A stretch of 40,841 bases of DNA. Source: Alphaproteobacteria bacterium (GTDB taxonomy: Bacteria > Pseudomonadota > Alphaproteobacteria > Rhizobiales > Amorphaceae). The stretch covers positions 1 to 40,841 of the forward strand of contig JAUIJH010000029.1 in the NCBI GenBank assembly GCA_030431335.1, read 5' to 3'. Each line of letters opens with the position of its first letter. Position 1 is the stretch's first letter. Below the pieces are notes generated by a model. That model had not been told where the DNA came from. It did no database searches and saw only the letters and a program-made list of their open reading frames with translations. Below are positions 16,249 to 24,144 of the stretch, in pieces. The translations under genes and the position numbers were made by a program.

Positions 16249-17007
16249 TCAACGGGTGGGTTGGGGGGCGGGCGGCAGCGGCCCGTCGTGGCCGAGGCGC
16301 CGGGCGCCGCGGCCGGTGAGCCAGCGGGCAAGGTCGGCGCTCCGGCCCGAAATCACGGTGCCGGCGGCGGCGCTGGCGGGCGCCTCGCCATCGGTCGGGC
16401 GCAGCGCCAGCGGGGGCCCGTCCCAGGCGGCGACCGCCTCGGCGAGAAGCCGGCGCACGAACGCGGGCGGCATGTCGAGGAACGATCCGCCGGCGTCGAG
16501 GTCGACGGCGCGCAGCCAGATTTCGCGCGCGCGCAGCCAAGCCGTAACGCGGGCGGTGATCGGGGTGCCGTCGGGCAGCGACAGGGGGCGATCCCAGGCG
16601 GGGCCGTCGAGGTCGCGCCACTCCACATCGAGATGCACGGCGGCGTGGCGAAAGAGGCCGCGCAGGGCGCGGGTGGGCAGGTTGGAGCCCTCCTCCACCT
16701 CGGTTCGGCGGGCGCCATCGGAGGCGTACATCGCCTGCGGCGTGCCGCTCGCGGCCCACTCGGTGAGCCGCGTCAGCGCGCGCGCGTGGTAGCCGACCTG
16801 CGCGATGACGTGGCGCCGCGTCCAGCCCGGGACGAGGCTGGGCGCCGAAAGCGCGTCGTCGGGCAGGTCGTTGAGCAGCCGCGCGAAATAGGCCGTGCCG
16901 AGCCGCGCCCAGCCGAGTTCCTCGGCCGGGGCCTCGGCGGCGTCATAGCGCGCGCCGGCGCCCTGCCGCTCGCGCAATGCCGCGCGTGCTTCCTCCAAGG
17001 TCACCAT
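16249..17007 (-). CDS. DinB/MDMPI-type maleylpyruvate isomerase homologue with altered metal ligands
   Basis: The protein has 252 residues. LGTAYFARLLNDLPD, SLVPGWTRRHVIAQVGYHAR, LTEWAASGTPQAMYAS and REIWLRAVDL resemble the mycothiol-dependent maleylpyruvate isomerase of Corynebacterium (NCgl2918). From memory, that enzyme binds zinc with His52, Glu144 and His148. In this protein the aligned positions read Gln70, Glu162 and Arg166, so both metal histidines appear to be replaced. The Arg of the C-terminal TGRGARR (Arg233) may match the catalytic Arg222. Proteobacteria do not make mycothiol, so the cofactor question is open. It sits directly downstream of gentisate dioxygenase (10-bp gap), exactly where an isomerase is expected. 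A chaperone, ring-opening or non-enzymatic role is also possible. Confidence 0.8.
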   Translation of the reverse strand: MVTLEEARAALRERQGAGARYDAAEAPAEELGWARLGTAYFARLLNDLPDDALSAPSLVPGWTRRHVIAQVGYHARALTRLTEWAASGTPQAMYASDGARRTEVEEGSNLPTRALRGLFRHAAVHLDVEWRDLDGPAWDRPLSLPDGTPITARVTAWLRAREIWLRAVDLDAGGSFLDMPPAFVRRLLAEAVAAWDGPPLALRPTDGEAPASAAAGTVISGRSADLARWLTGRGARRLGHDGPLPPAPQPTR

Positions 17008-17017
17008 GGCGGGGCGG

Positions 17018-18118
17018 TCAGCGCTCGCCGCCGTCCACGTGGGTGCGGTCGAAGTGGAGTCGCTCCATGATCGGCGCGTCGGAGAAGCGGAACAGATCGA
17101 ACTGCGCCTCGGCGACGAGCGACCACGGGCACCACGACGGCGCTACGAAGATGTCGCCCTTGTCGAGCTTGCGCTCGGTGCCGCCCAGAATGACGGAGCC
17201 CTTGCCCTCGAACACCTGGAACACGCTGGAGCCCACCTCGCGCCGCGCCGGCGTCACGGTGCCGGCCCGCAGGCGGTGGAACTCGGCGCGGATGGTCGGC
17301 ATCACGTCGCCGCCGGTGGTGGGGTTGACGTAGCGCACCGCGGCATGGCCCTGCTCGACGGTGGCCGGCTGGCCCTCCTCCTCCAGCAGCAGCTGCTCGG
17401 TCAGCGCCTGGTCGGTGAACTCCCAGCGGTAGGCGCCGATGGGCGAGGACACCGTGTTCTGCAGCCCGGACAGCGGGCGCAGGCCAGGGTGGCACCACAG
17501 CCGCTCGCCGCGCGAGAAGCGCGGGGTGGCATAGTCCGTCACGCGCTCGGAGCCGTGCTCGAAGAAGCCGACATCCATCTGCTGCGAGAAGGGGATGTCG
17601 AGCCCGTCGAGCCAGGCCATCGGCGCGTCGGTGGCATTCTGGTGGCCGTGGAAGTGCCAGCCTGGCGTCAGCAGAAAGTCGCCCCGGCTCATGCGCACGG
17701 GGTCGCCGTTGACGACGGTCCACACGCCCTCGCCCTCGACCACGAAGCGGAAGGCGTTCTGCGCGTGGCGGTGCTCCGGCGCGGTCTCGCGCGGTCCGAG
17801 ATACTGGATCGCCGCCCACAGCGTCGGGCTGATATAGGCGTGGCCGCCAAGGCCGGGATTGGCGAGGCCGATGGCGCGCCGCTCGCCGCCGCGGCCGACC
17901 GGCACGAGATCGCCCGAGCGCTTGGCCAGCGGATAGAGGTCGGACCATTTCCACACGTGGGGAACGGCCTTCGGCTTGGGCGTGAACGGCATCAGGTCGT
18001 TGGTCTGCGTCCACAGCGGCATCATGTGATGGCGCTCGAAGTCGGCGTAGAGCTGTTTGAGCTGCGCCTCCTCTTCCGCCGTCGGCGGAGGCGGGGACTC
18101 GATTTCCATGGCAGACAT
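17018..18118 (-). CDS. gtdA: Gentisate 1,2-dioxygenase (bicupin)
   Basis: The start is the ATG at 18118 (MSAMEIESP), with GGAGGG 5-10 nt upstream; this gives 366 residues, normal for the family. The first cupin has ETAPEHRHAQNAFRFVVEGE (metal ligands His116 and His118) and TPGWHFHGHQN (third His, about 157). A second, degenerate cupin spans about residues 270-350 (SSVFQVFEGKGSVILGG). GRGGERRAIGLANPGLGG is typical of the enzyme. It uses Fe(II) and O2 to open gentisate to maleylpyruvate. It is the first gene of the seven-gene operon down to 10420 and is divergent from marR at 18308. Confidence 0.93.
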   Translation of the reverse strand: MSAMEIESPPPPTAEEEAQLKQLYADFERHHMMPLWTQTNDLMPFTPKPKAVPHVWKWSDLYPLAKRSGDLVPVGRGGERRAIGLANPGLGGHAYISPTLWAAIQYLGPRETAPEHRHAQNAFRFVVEGEGVWTVVNGDPVRMSRGDFLLTPGWHFHGHQNATDAPMAWLDGLDIPFSQQMDVGFFEHGSERVTDYATPRFSRGERLWCHPGLRPLSGLQNTVSSPIGAYRWEFTDQALTEQLLLEEEGQPATVEQGHAAVRYVNPTTGGDVMPTIRAEFHRLRAGTVTPARREVGSSVFQVFEGKGSVILGGTERKLDKGDIFVAPSWCPWSLVAEAQFDLFRFSDAPIMERLHFDRTHVDGGER

Positions 18119-18190
18119 CCGACCCTCCCATCGTTTTTGTTTGGCCGGGGACGACGCTCTGAAAGCGCCATCGATCGCACCGGCCGATAT

Positions 18191-18213
18191 TGATAAGCTC
18201 ACATATGATAAGC
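18191..18213. promoter_or_regulatory. Direct repeat in the gtdA/marR divergent region (probable MarR site)
   Basis: TGATAAGC occurs at 18191-18198 and again at 18206-18213, a 15-bp spacing, flanking CATATG (18202-18207). It lies about 73 bp upstream of the gtdA start and about 95 bp upstream of marR, in an AT-rich patch of an otherwise GC-rich region. This is the best candidate for the control site of both promoters. Confidence 0.45.
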
Positions 18214-18307
18214 ATACTGTCAATTGGCTTCGGCGCCGGATTGTTGCGATGATGGCGGCCTCGGCAACGGTCTACGAGGCGACAAGCGTGCGGCAGCGGA
18301 AAGAGGG

Positions 18308-18784
18308 ATGATGGACGACATTCATGACATGCCGGGCCATCTCATCAGGCGATCCCAGCAGATCGCGGTGGCGGTCTTCATGGAGGAGGTCGCGGCCGCC
18401 GGGTTCGATCTGACGCCGGTCCAGTTCGCCGCCCTCGCCACCACCGGCGCCAATCCGGGGCTCGACCAGGCGACGCTGGCCGGCCTCATCGCCTACGACC
18501 GCTCCACCATCGGCGGCGTCGTCGACCGCTTGGTGCAGAAGGGCTACCTCGAACGCGCCGTGAGCGACCGGGACCGGCGGGCGCGCACCCTTTGCCTCAC
18601 CGAGGCCGGCCGCACGCTGCTCGACGCGGTGCGGCCCATCGTGCGCGGCGTGCAGGAATCGATCCTCGCGGACCTCGACAGCGAGGAGCGGCGCACCTTC
18701 GTCGCCCTGTTGCGCAAGGTGACGGACGGCGCCAACGACCGCAGCCGCGCGCCCTTGCGCGCGGCGCTGATCGACGCCGGGTAG
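18308..18784 (+). CDS. MarR family transcriptional regulator
   Basis: The start is placed at the double ATG 18308/18311 (MMDDIHDMPGHLIRR), preceded by AAAGAGGG. Earlier in-frame starts add a low-complexity stretch with no family similarity. The protein is about 158 residues. The winged HTH is clear: GLDQATLAGLIAYDRSTIGG (recognition helix) followed by LVQKGYLERAVSDRDRRART (wing). It is divergent from the gentisate operon and convergent with the HCHL-like gene 4 bp away. It probably represses the gentisate operon, with gentisate, 3-hydroxybenzoate or a related phenolic as the likely inducer. Confidence 0.92.
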   Translation: MMDDIHDMPGHLIRRSQQIAVAVFMEEVAAAGFDLTPVQFAALATTGANPGLDQATLAGLIAYDRSTIGGVVDRLVQKGYLERAVSDRDRRARTLCLTEAGRTLLDAVRPIVRGVQESILADLDSEERRTFVALLRKVTDGANDRSRAPLRAALIDAG

Positions 18785-18788
18785 CGCT

Positions 18789-19613
18789 TTATTCGGGCGC
18801 GCTGGTCAGGCCGGGCTTGAACTTCTTGTCGAGGAAGCCGCCGATGCCCTGGTCCATCCAGCCGCCGCCCTGGCGGATGGTGAGCTGGTCCTGCTTGGCG
18901 AGGCAGTAGTCCATGGAGGCCTCCCAGCTCATCTCCAGCGCCAGGCGGTAGCCGTCCTTGGTGGCGCGCAGGGCCTCGCCGTCCTTGGCGGCGATCTCGT
19001 GCGCCAGCTCCATCACGTTGCCGCGCAGCTCATCGAGCGGCACCGAGTAGTTGACGAGGCCGATGCGGGCCGCTTCCTTGCCATCGAACGGCCGGCCGGT
19101 GAGCCCGTAGAACAGCGCGTCGCGCGGGCGCAGAAGGTTTGCGAGCGATTTCGAGACCGACCCGCCCGGAAAGAGCTTGAAGTTGATCTCCGACAGCCCG
19201 AGCCGCGCCTCGTCGGCGGCAACGGCGAGGTCGCACCCCTCAACGATCGAGAAGGCGCCGCCGAAGGTGTCGCCGTTGATCATCGCGATGGTGACTTTGG
19301 GATAGTAGCGCAGCGTGCGCCCGCGCCATTCGGTGGCGGCGCGGAACGAGGTCTCGAAGGCAACCTTGTCGTCGCGGTTCTGGACAAAGAATTCCTTGAG
19401 ATCCATGCCGCCGCAGAACGCGGACCCCTCGCCGGTGATGACGACGACGTTGATGTCCGGCGCGTAGCGCAGCGTCTCGAGGATCTTCACCATGTCGAGG
19501 TGCAGCTGCGGGCTCATCGCGTTGCGCTTGTGCGGCCTGTTGAGGGTCACGATCGCGACCTTGTCGTCGATGTCGACCTTCACGGTATCGAGTTCGAAGG
19601 GTTCGGTGCTCAT
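18789..19613 (-). CDS. Hydroxycinnamoyl-CoA hydratase-lyase (HCHL)-like crotonase
   Basis: The start is the ATG at 19613, with AAGGAAG upstream, giving 274 residues. It resembles p-hydroxycinnamoyl-CoA hydratase-lyase from end to end: NRPHKRNAMSP, GGMDLKEFF (Met70), IAMINGDTFGGAFS (Ser122), LGLSEINFKLFPGGSVSKS (Glu142) and MDQGIGGFLDKKFKPGL. As in HCHL, one of the two crotonase glutamates is replaced by Ser, leaving a single Glu. HCHL hydrates feruloyl- or coumaroyl-CoA and splits it to an aldehyde plus acetyl-CoA. From memory of the Pseudomonas enzyme, Tyr75 and Tyr239 hold the substrate 4-hydroxyl. Here these align with Phe75 and a Leu, so the ring substitution accepted may differ. Last gene of the dctPQM-synthetase operon. 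Confidence 0.82.
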   Translation of the reverse strand: MSTEPFELDTVKVDIDDKVAIVTLNRPHKRNAMSPQLHLDMVKILETLRYAPDINVVVITGEGSAFCGGMDLKEFFVQNRDDKVAFETSFRAATEWRGRTLRYYPKVTIAMINGDTFGGAFSIVEGCDLAVAADEARLGLSEINFKLFPGGSVSKSLANLLRPRDALFYGLTGRPFDGKEAARIGLVNYSVPLDELRGNVMELAHEIAAKDGEALRATKDGYRLALEMSWEASMDYCLAKQDQLTIRQGGGWMDQGIGGFLDKKFKPGLTSAPE

Positions 19614-19630
19614 CTGTCTTCCTTTGGAGC

Positions 19631-21205
19631 TCAATTGACGTTGCGCGCGCGGCCCGACCAGTACGGTTCGCGTAGCAATTTCTTGTCGATCTTCTTGTTG
19701 GGGAGGCGCGGCAGCTCGGCCACGAAGTCGATGGATTTCGGTTTCTTGTAGCTGGCGATGTGGCGGCGGCAGAATTCGATCAGCCCCGCCTCGTCGTGAG
19801 CCGCGCCCGCACGCAGCACCACGAACGCCTTCACCGCCTCGCCCCAGCGCTCGTCCGGCACGCCGATGACGGCGGCCTCGGCCACGTCCTCGTGCCGGTA
19901 GAGCGCTTCCTCCACGTCGCGCGGAAAGATGTTCTCGCCGCCCGAAATGATGATGTCCTTCTTGCGGTCGCGGATGGTGAGGTAGCCCTCCTCATCGAGC
20001 GAGCCGATGTCGCCGGTGTGCATCCAGCCGTCGCGGACGGTCTCGGCGGAGACGCGGTCCTGCCGCCAGTAACCCTGCATCAGGCAGGGGCCGGAGATCA
20101 GGATCTCGCCCATCTCGCCGGCGGGCATGTCCTTGCCGGTGTCGTCGACGATGCGGATCGCGAAGTGCAGGCAGGGCTGCCCGGCCGACTCCAGCCGCTG
20201 TTGCTCCGCCTCGGTGCCGTCCGGCTGGTGGTCGCGCGGGTGCAAGATGGTGCCGAGCCCGGTCTCGGTCATGCCATAGACTTGCATGAAAATGGGGCCG
20301 TACGTCTTCAGCGCCCGGCGCAGCGGCTCCAGCGGCATCGGCCCGGAGGCGTATTGCACCAGCCGCAGCGCGGTGTGGTCGCGCGGATGGGCGCGCTGCT
20401 CGGCGACCAGTTCCTGCACCATCAGCGGCGCGAGATGCGCCAGCGTCGCGCGGTGGCGCTCCAACTCTTCGGCGACGCCCTCGGCACTGTACTTGCGCAT
20501 CAACACGATGGCACCGCCGCGAAAGCCAGCCGCGAGCTGATTGCACTTGGCGCCGATATGGTAGAACGGCATGACGATCAGGATCCTGTCGTCGACGGTC
20601 ATGCCCATCTCGCTGGCGAGGATCTCGCCGAAGGCGACTTGGCCGCGGTGGTCGTGCATGGCGCCCTTCGGCCGGCCCGTCGTGCCGCTGGTGTAGATCA
20701 GGTAGGCGATGTCCTCCGGCACCGGCCGCGTCGCCGGCGTGCGCGGCTCGGCCGCGGCGAGCGCGGCTTCGTAGCCCGTTGCGCCGTCGACCGCTTCGCC
20801 GATGGCGATGACGCTGCGGATGCCGGGGTGGGACGGCCGCAGCGCCTCCACCATGTCGGCATACTCGGCATCGAACAGGAGGACGGTGGGGCCGGCATCG
20901 GCGAGGATGAAGTCCACTTCGCCCGGCGCAAGGCGGTAGTTCACCGGCACCAGGATGAAGCCGGCGACCTCGCAGGCGGCATAGGCTTCGAGGTAGGCCG
21001 GGCCGTTCTGCGCGAGCACGGCCACGCGGTCCTGGCGGCGGACGCCCCTGTCCTCCAGCGCGGCGACAAGCCGATAGACGCGCTCGCCGTAGGTGCGGAA
21101 GGAGGTGGCGCGCCTTTCGTAGAAATAGGCGGGCCGGTCCGGGTAGAGGCGCACGTTGCGGTCAAAAACGTGGCGCAGAGTCGAAAGATGATCTTGGCGG
21201 TTCAT
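19631..21205 (-). CDS. Acyl-CoA synthetase (AMP-forming), probably aryl/cinnamoyl-CoA ligase
   Basis: The start is the ATG at 21205 (MNRQDHLSTLRH), giving 524 residues. ANL-superfamily motifs: the P-loop IAYLIYTSGTTGRPKGAM, VYGMTETGLG (aromatic substrate pocket region), GWMHTGDIGSLDEEGYLTIR and the C-domain lysine in LPNKKIDKKLLRE. It activates a carboxylic acid to its CoA thioester with ATP. It lies between the TRAP importer genes (8-bp gap to dctM) and the HCHL-like lyase, which points to a hydroxycinnamate-type acid. It is a close paralogue of the synthetase at 31001-32554; both share MPxYHIGAKxxQL. Confidence 0.9.
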   Translation of the reverse strand: MNRQDHLSTLRHVFDRNVRLYPDRPAYFYERRATSFRTYGERVYRLVAALEDRGVRRQDRVAVLAQNGPAYLEAYAACEVAGFILVPVNYRLAPGEVDFILADAGPTVLLFDAEYADMVEALRPSHPGIRSVIAIGEAVDGATGYEAALAAAEPRTPATRPVPEDIAYLIYTSGTTGRPKGAMHDHRGQVAFGEILASEMGMTVDDRILIVMPFYHIGAKCNQLAAGFRGGAIVLMRKYSAEGVAEELERHRATLAHLAPLMVQELVAEQRAHPRDHTALRLVQYASGPMPLEPLRRALKTYGPIFMQVYGMTETGLGTILHPRDHQPDGTEAEQQRLESAGQPCLHFAIRIVDDTGKDMPAGEMGEILISGPCLMQGYWRQDRVSAETVRDGWMHTGDIGSLDEEGYLTIRDRKKDIIISGGENIFPRDVEEALYRHEDVAEAAVIGVPDERWGEAVKAFVVLRAGAAHDEAGLIEFCRRHIASYKKPKSIDFVAELPRLPNKKIDKKLLREPYWSGRARNVN

Positions 21206-21213
21206 GGTCGCTG

Positions 21214-22512
21214 TCACAGGACGGAGGGCAGCCAGAGCGCCAGCCCCGGGATCAGGATGACGATGACGATGCGCACGAAATCGGCCGCGACGAAGGGCGC
21301 CACGCCGGCGAAGATGGTGCCGAGCGGTATGCGCCGGTCGAGCCCGTGCAGGATGAAGACGTTCATGCCGACGGGCGGGGTGATCATGCCGAGCTCGATC
21401 ACCATGATGACGACGATGCCCCACCAGATCGGGTCGTAGCCGAGGCCGAGCACCACCGGCAGCACGAACGGGGTGGTGATCACCATCGCGGAGATGGTGT
21501 CGAAGACGCAGCCGAGCACCACGTACATCGCGACCAGCGCGGCGATGATGAGGAGCGGCGGGGCATCGAGGTCGGCAAACATCGCCGTCATCGCGCCGGG
21601 CAGCCGCGTCGCGGTGATGAAGTAGGTGAAGATCGATGCGCCGAGGATGATGAAATAGATCATCGCGGTGTTGGAGGCCGTATCGCGCACCACCCGCAGC
21701 AGCGCCCGGCCCGACAGCTTGCCGCGCCCGACGACGAACAGGAACGCCACCAGCACGCCCACCGACGCCGACTCGTTGACGGTAAAGATGCCGCTATAGA
21801 GCCCACCCGCGACGGCCAGGATCAGCACCAGAACGCCCCAGCTTCCGACCAGGATGCGGCGTCGCTCGGCCCATGAGAGCACGTCGCCGGGCGGGGCCGA
21901 TTTCGGCCGCAGCTTGGTGACGAGGAGGACGGCGCCCATTTGCAACAGCACCGCGAGGAGGGCCGGCAGCAAGGCGGCGACGAAGATGTCGATGACGAAG
22001 ACGCGCGCCAGGAAGGCGTAGATCACCATCACGATGGAGGGCGGGATCAGCATGCCGAGCGTGCCGCCGGCGGCGATGGTCCCGGCGGCGAGGCCGGGGG
22101 AGTAGCCGCGGTCGAGCATCTGCGGCAGGGCGATCTGGCCCATGGTCGCCGCCGTCGCCGGCGAGGAGCCGCACACGGCGCCGAAGCCGGCGCAGCCGCC
22201 GATGGTGGCGCAGGCAAGGCCGCCGGGCAGATGACCGACCAGCGCATACATCAGCCGGTAGATGTCGTCCGACAGCCCGCCCATGGTGGCGAGCGAGCCC
22301 ATCAGCAGAAACAGCGGGATGACGGCGAGGTTGGGGTCGGCGAGGACCTGCGCCGGTTCGGTGGCCAGCAAGGTCACCGCCGGGCCGAAGCCGGTGAGGA
22401 GGCCGAAGCCGACGAGGCCGGCGATGCCCATCGCGATGCCGATCGGCACCCGGATCGCGATCAGTGCGAAGAGGCCGACGAAACCGAGGACGGTGAGTTC
22501 GACCGGGCTCAT
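21214..22512 (-). CDS. TRAP transporter large permease DctM
   Basis: The start is the ATG at 22512, overlapping the dctQ stop by ATGA (22509-22512), giving 432 residues. About 11-12 membrane segments are evident. The DctM hallmarks are FGAVCGSSPATAATMGQIAL, GTIAAGGTLGMLIPPSIVMV and the C-terminal MITPPVGMNVFILHGL. It forms the Na+-coupled transport channel with DctQ and receives substrate from the DctP protein at 23046. Operon neighbours (acyl-CoA synthetase, HCHL-like lyase) suggest a phenylpropanoid acid as cargo. The TarPQM TRAP system of Rhodopseudomonas is a known coumarate transporter. Confidence 0.94.
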   Translation of the reverse strand: MSPVELTVLGFVGLFALIAIRVPIGIAMGIAGLVGFGLLTGFGPAVTLLATEPAQVLADPNLAVIPLFLLMGSLATMGGLSDDIYRLMYALVGHLPGGLACATIGGCAGFGAVCGSSPATAATMGQIALPQMLDRGYSPGLAAGTIAAGGTLGMLIPPSIVMVIYAFLARVFVIDIFVAALLPALLAVLLQMGAVLLVTKLRPKSAPPGDVLSWAERRRILVGSWGVLVLILAVAGGLYSGIFTVNESASVGVLVAFLFVVGRGKLSGRALLRVVRDTASNTAMIYFIILGASIFTYFITATRLPGAMTAMFADLDAPPLLIIAALVAMYVVLGCVFDTISAMVITTPFVLPVVLGLGYDPIWWGIVVIMVIELGMITPPVGMNVFILHGLDRRIPLGTIFAGVAPFVAADFVRIVIVILIPGLALWLPSVL

Positions 22513-23021
22513 CGCTCGCCCGCCTCGAGGTCCGGGGAGCGCACACGGCGCAGGACGACCACCACCTGCGCGAGGAAGGTGAAGGCGAGAATTGCCGCGA
22601 CCGCCGCCCACCACGGCCAGGTCTTCAGCATCAGGAACCACGTCGCGTCGCCGACGCGCTGCGTGTTGGCGGCATAGAGGGTGAGCTGCCAGGTCATCGC
22701 GGCAAGGAACACCGCCACCAGGAAGGCCGTCGCGATGCCGGCCAGCCGGTAGATGCGGCCACCGAGGTGGCGCATCACCATGTCGATCTCGAGGTGGTGC
22801 TCATCGAGGAACGACACCGGCAGGAACGCGACCACGGCGAACAGGCTCAGCAGCATGGCGATCTCGTCGGACCCCATCACGGGGCTGGCGAAGAGGCTGC
22901 GCAGCACGGCGTTGGCGACGGTGAGGCCGACCACCGCCATCAGCGCCAGGGCCCCGACCGAGGCGAGCACCATGGCGAGCGACTCGATGGCCCGCTCAGG
23001 CCTCCGGCTGGCGCGGATCAT
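22509..23021 (-). CDS. TRAP transporter small permease DctQ
   Basis: The protein has 170 residues and four hydrophobic segments, starting at MVLASVGALALMAVVGLTVA. The conserved region SPVMGSDEIAMLLSLFAVVA followed by HHLEIDMVMRHLGGR matches DctQ proteins (E-E/D pattern and the HIxVD-like turn). It pairs with DctM, whose gene overlaps its stop codon, and lies 24 bp downstream of dctP. Confidence 0.9.
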   Translation of the reverse strand: MIRASRRPERAIESLAMVLASVGALALMAVVGLTVANAVLRSLFASPVMGSDEIAMLLSLFAVVAFLPVSFLDEHHLEIDMVMRHLGGRIYRLAGIATAFLVAVFLAAMTWQLTLYAANTQRVGDATWFLMLKTWPWWAAVAAILAFTFLAQVVVVLRRVRSPDLEAGER

Positions 23022-23045
23022 GGCTCGCGCTCCCCTACGCCGGGA

Positions 23046-24041
23046 TCAGTCCGCCGCCGCCTGCGCCAGCGCGGCCTGGAACTTCTCCAAGAGAGTCTGG
23101 TTGTCCGGCGACTGCGCGGACCACGCCTCCACGACCGGCTTCACCTTCTCGTCCCAGCGGGCGGTTTCGGCCGCGTCGGGGAAGACGGCCTCCTGCTCGG
23201 GATCGGCCTTCACCTTCTCGATCACCATGTCGGCCTGGCGCTTCAGCTCATCGCCCCAGCGACGGGCGAAGCTGGCGCCGCCGAACGTGTCGAGGGCCGC
23301 CTTGGCGTCGTCGGGCAGGCCGTCATAGACGGACTGGTTCATGACGATGAGCGAGATGACGCCGCCGAGGCTGTAGTCGAAATGGTAGGGCGTGGCGTCG
23401 ATGATGCGGAACGCGTTGACCAGCGTCCAATCCTGCAACGTGCCGTCGATCAGGCCGCGGCTGATGTTTTCCGCCACCGACGGCGCCGGCATGCCCACCG
23501 GCACCGCGCCGAGCGCCTGCGTCGCCGAGGCGAAGATCGGCCCGGCCGCGCGCAGCCTGAGGCCGCGCATGTCGTCCAGCGATTCCACGGACTTGGAGGC
23601 ATGCACCTGGTAAGGCCCGGTGACCGCGACGCCCAGCACCTTGACGCCCGGATAGGCAAGGTCGCCGTCCGCGATCAGCTTGGAGATCGCGGCGCCAGCC
23701 ACGCTCGGGTCGTCCCACAGGAAGGGCAGCTCGGCGATCTCGTTGCCGGCGAAGCGGCCCGGCGTGAAGGACGGGATCACCAGCGCCATGTCGGCGACGC
23801 CGTTCTCGACCAGATCGAGCTGCGCGGCAGGTTTGCCCAGTTGCCCGCCGGCTAGCATCTCGATGTCCAGCGTCCCGCCCGACGCCGCGCTGATGTCGTC
23901 AGCCCACGGCCCGTAGACGAGGGTCGGCCCGAACGCTTGCGGCGGCTCGAAGACGGAAAAGGTGATCTTCTGCGGTTCCGCATAGACGGCGGTCGCCGCA
24001 ACGGCAAACGCCGCCACGAGCCCAAGGCGAAGGGTCTTCAT
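23046..24041 (-). CDS. TRAP transporter solute-binding protein DctP
   Basis: The protein has 331 residues. MKTLRLGLVAAFAVAATAVYA is a signal peptide, and a GGAGG ribosome site lies about 8 nt upstream. DctP features: an N-lobe ending LAGGQLGKPAAQLDLVENGV, and MRGLRLRAAGPIFASATQAL, which carries the conserved ligand-carboxylate-binding Arg. The C-lobe is LIVMNQSVYDGLPDDAKAAL. It captures an organic acid in the periplasm for DctQM. It is first in the five-gene operon to 18789 and divergent from the LysR gene at 24166. Confidence 0.93.
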   Translation of the reverse strand: MKTLRLGLVAAFAVAATAVYAEPQKITFSVFEPPQAFGPTLVYGPWADDISAASGGTLDIEMLAGGQLGKPAAQLDLVENGVADMALVIPSFTPGRFAGNEIAELPFLWDDPSVAGAAISKLIADGDLAYPGVKVLGVAVTGPYQVHASKSVESLDDMRGLRLRAAGPIFASATQALGAVPVGMPAPSVAENISRGLIDGTLQDWTLVNAFRIIDATPYHFDYSLGGVISLIVMNQSVYDGLPDDAKAALDTFGGASFARRWGDELKRQADMVIEKVKADPEQEAVFPDAAETARWDEKVKPVVEAWSAQSPDNQTLLEKFQAALAQAAAD

Positions 24042-24144
24042 CGTGCATCCTCCCGGTGGTTCTTGCTCTTTCCGGTCACAGCCGGACGGCGCTTGGAGGA
24101 TGCCAGCGGCGCAACATTAGTCAAATTTGATTTATATGCGCTGC

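Noticed and set aside
18119-18223. Longer start for gentisate dioxygenase
   Set aside because: The extra 35 residues have no family character, would cover the control region, and a good ribosome site precedes the ATG at 18118.
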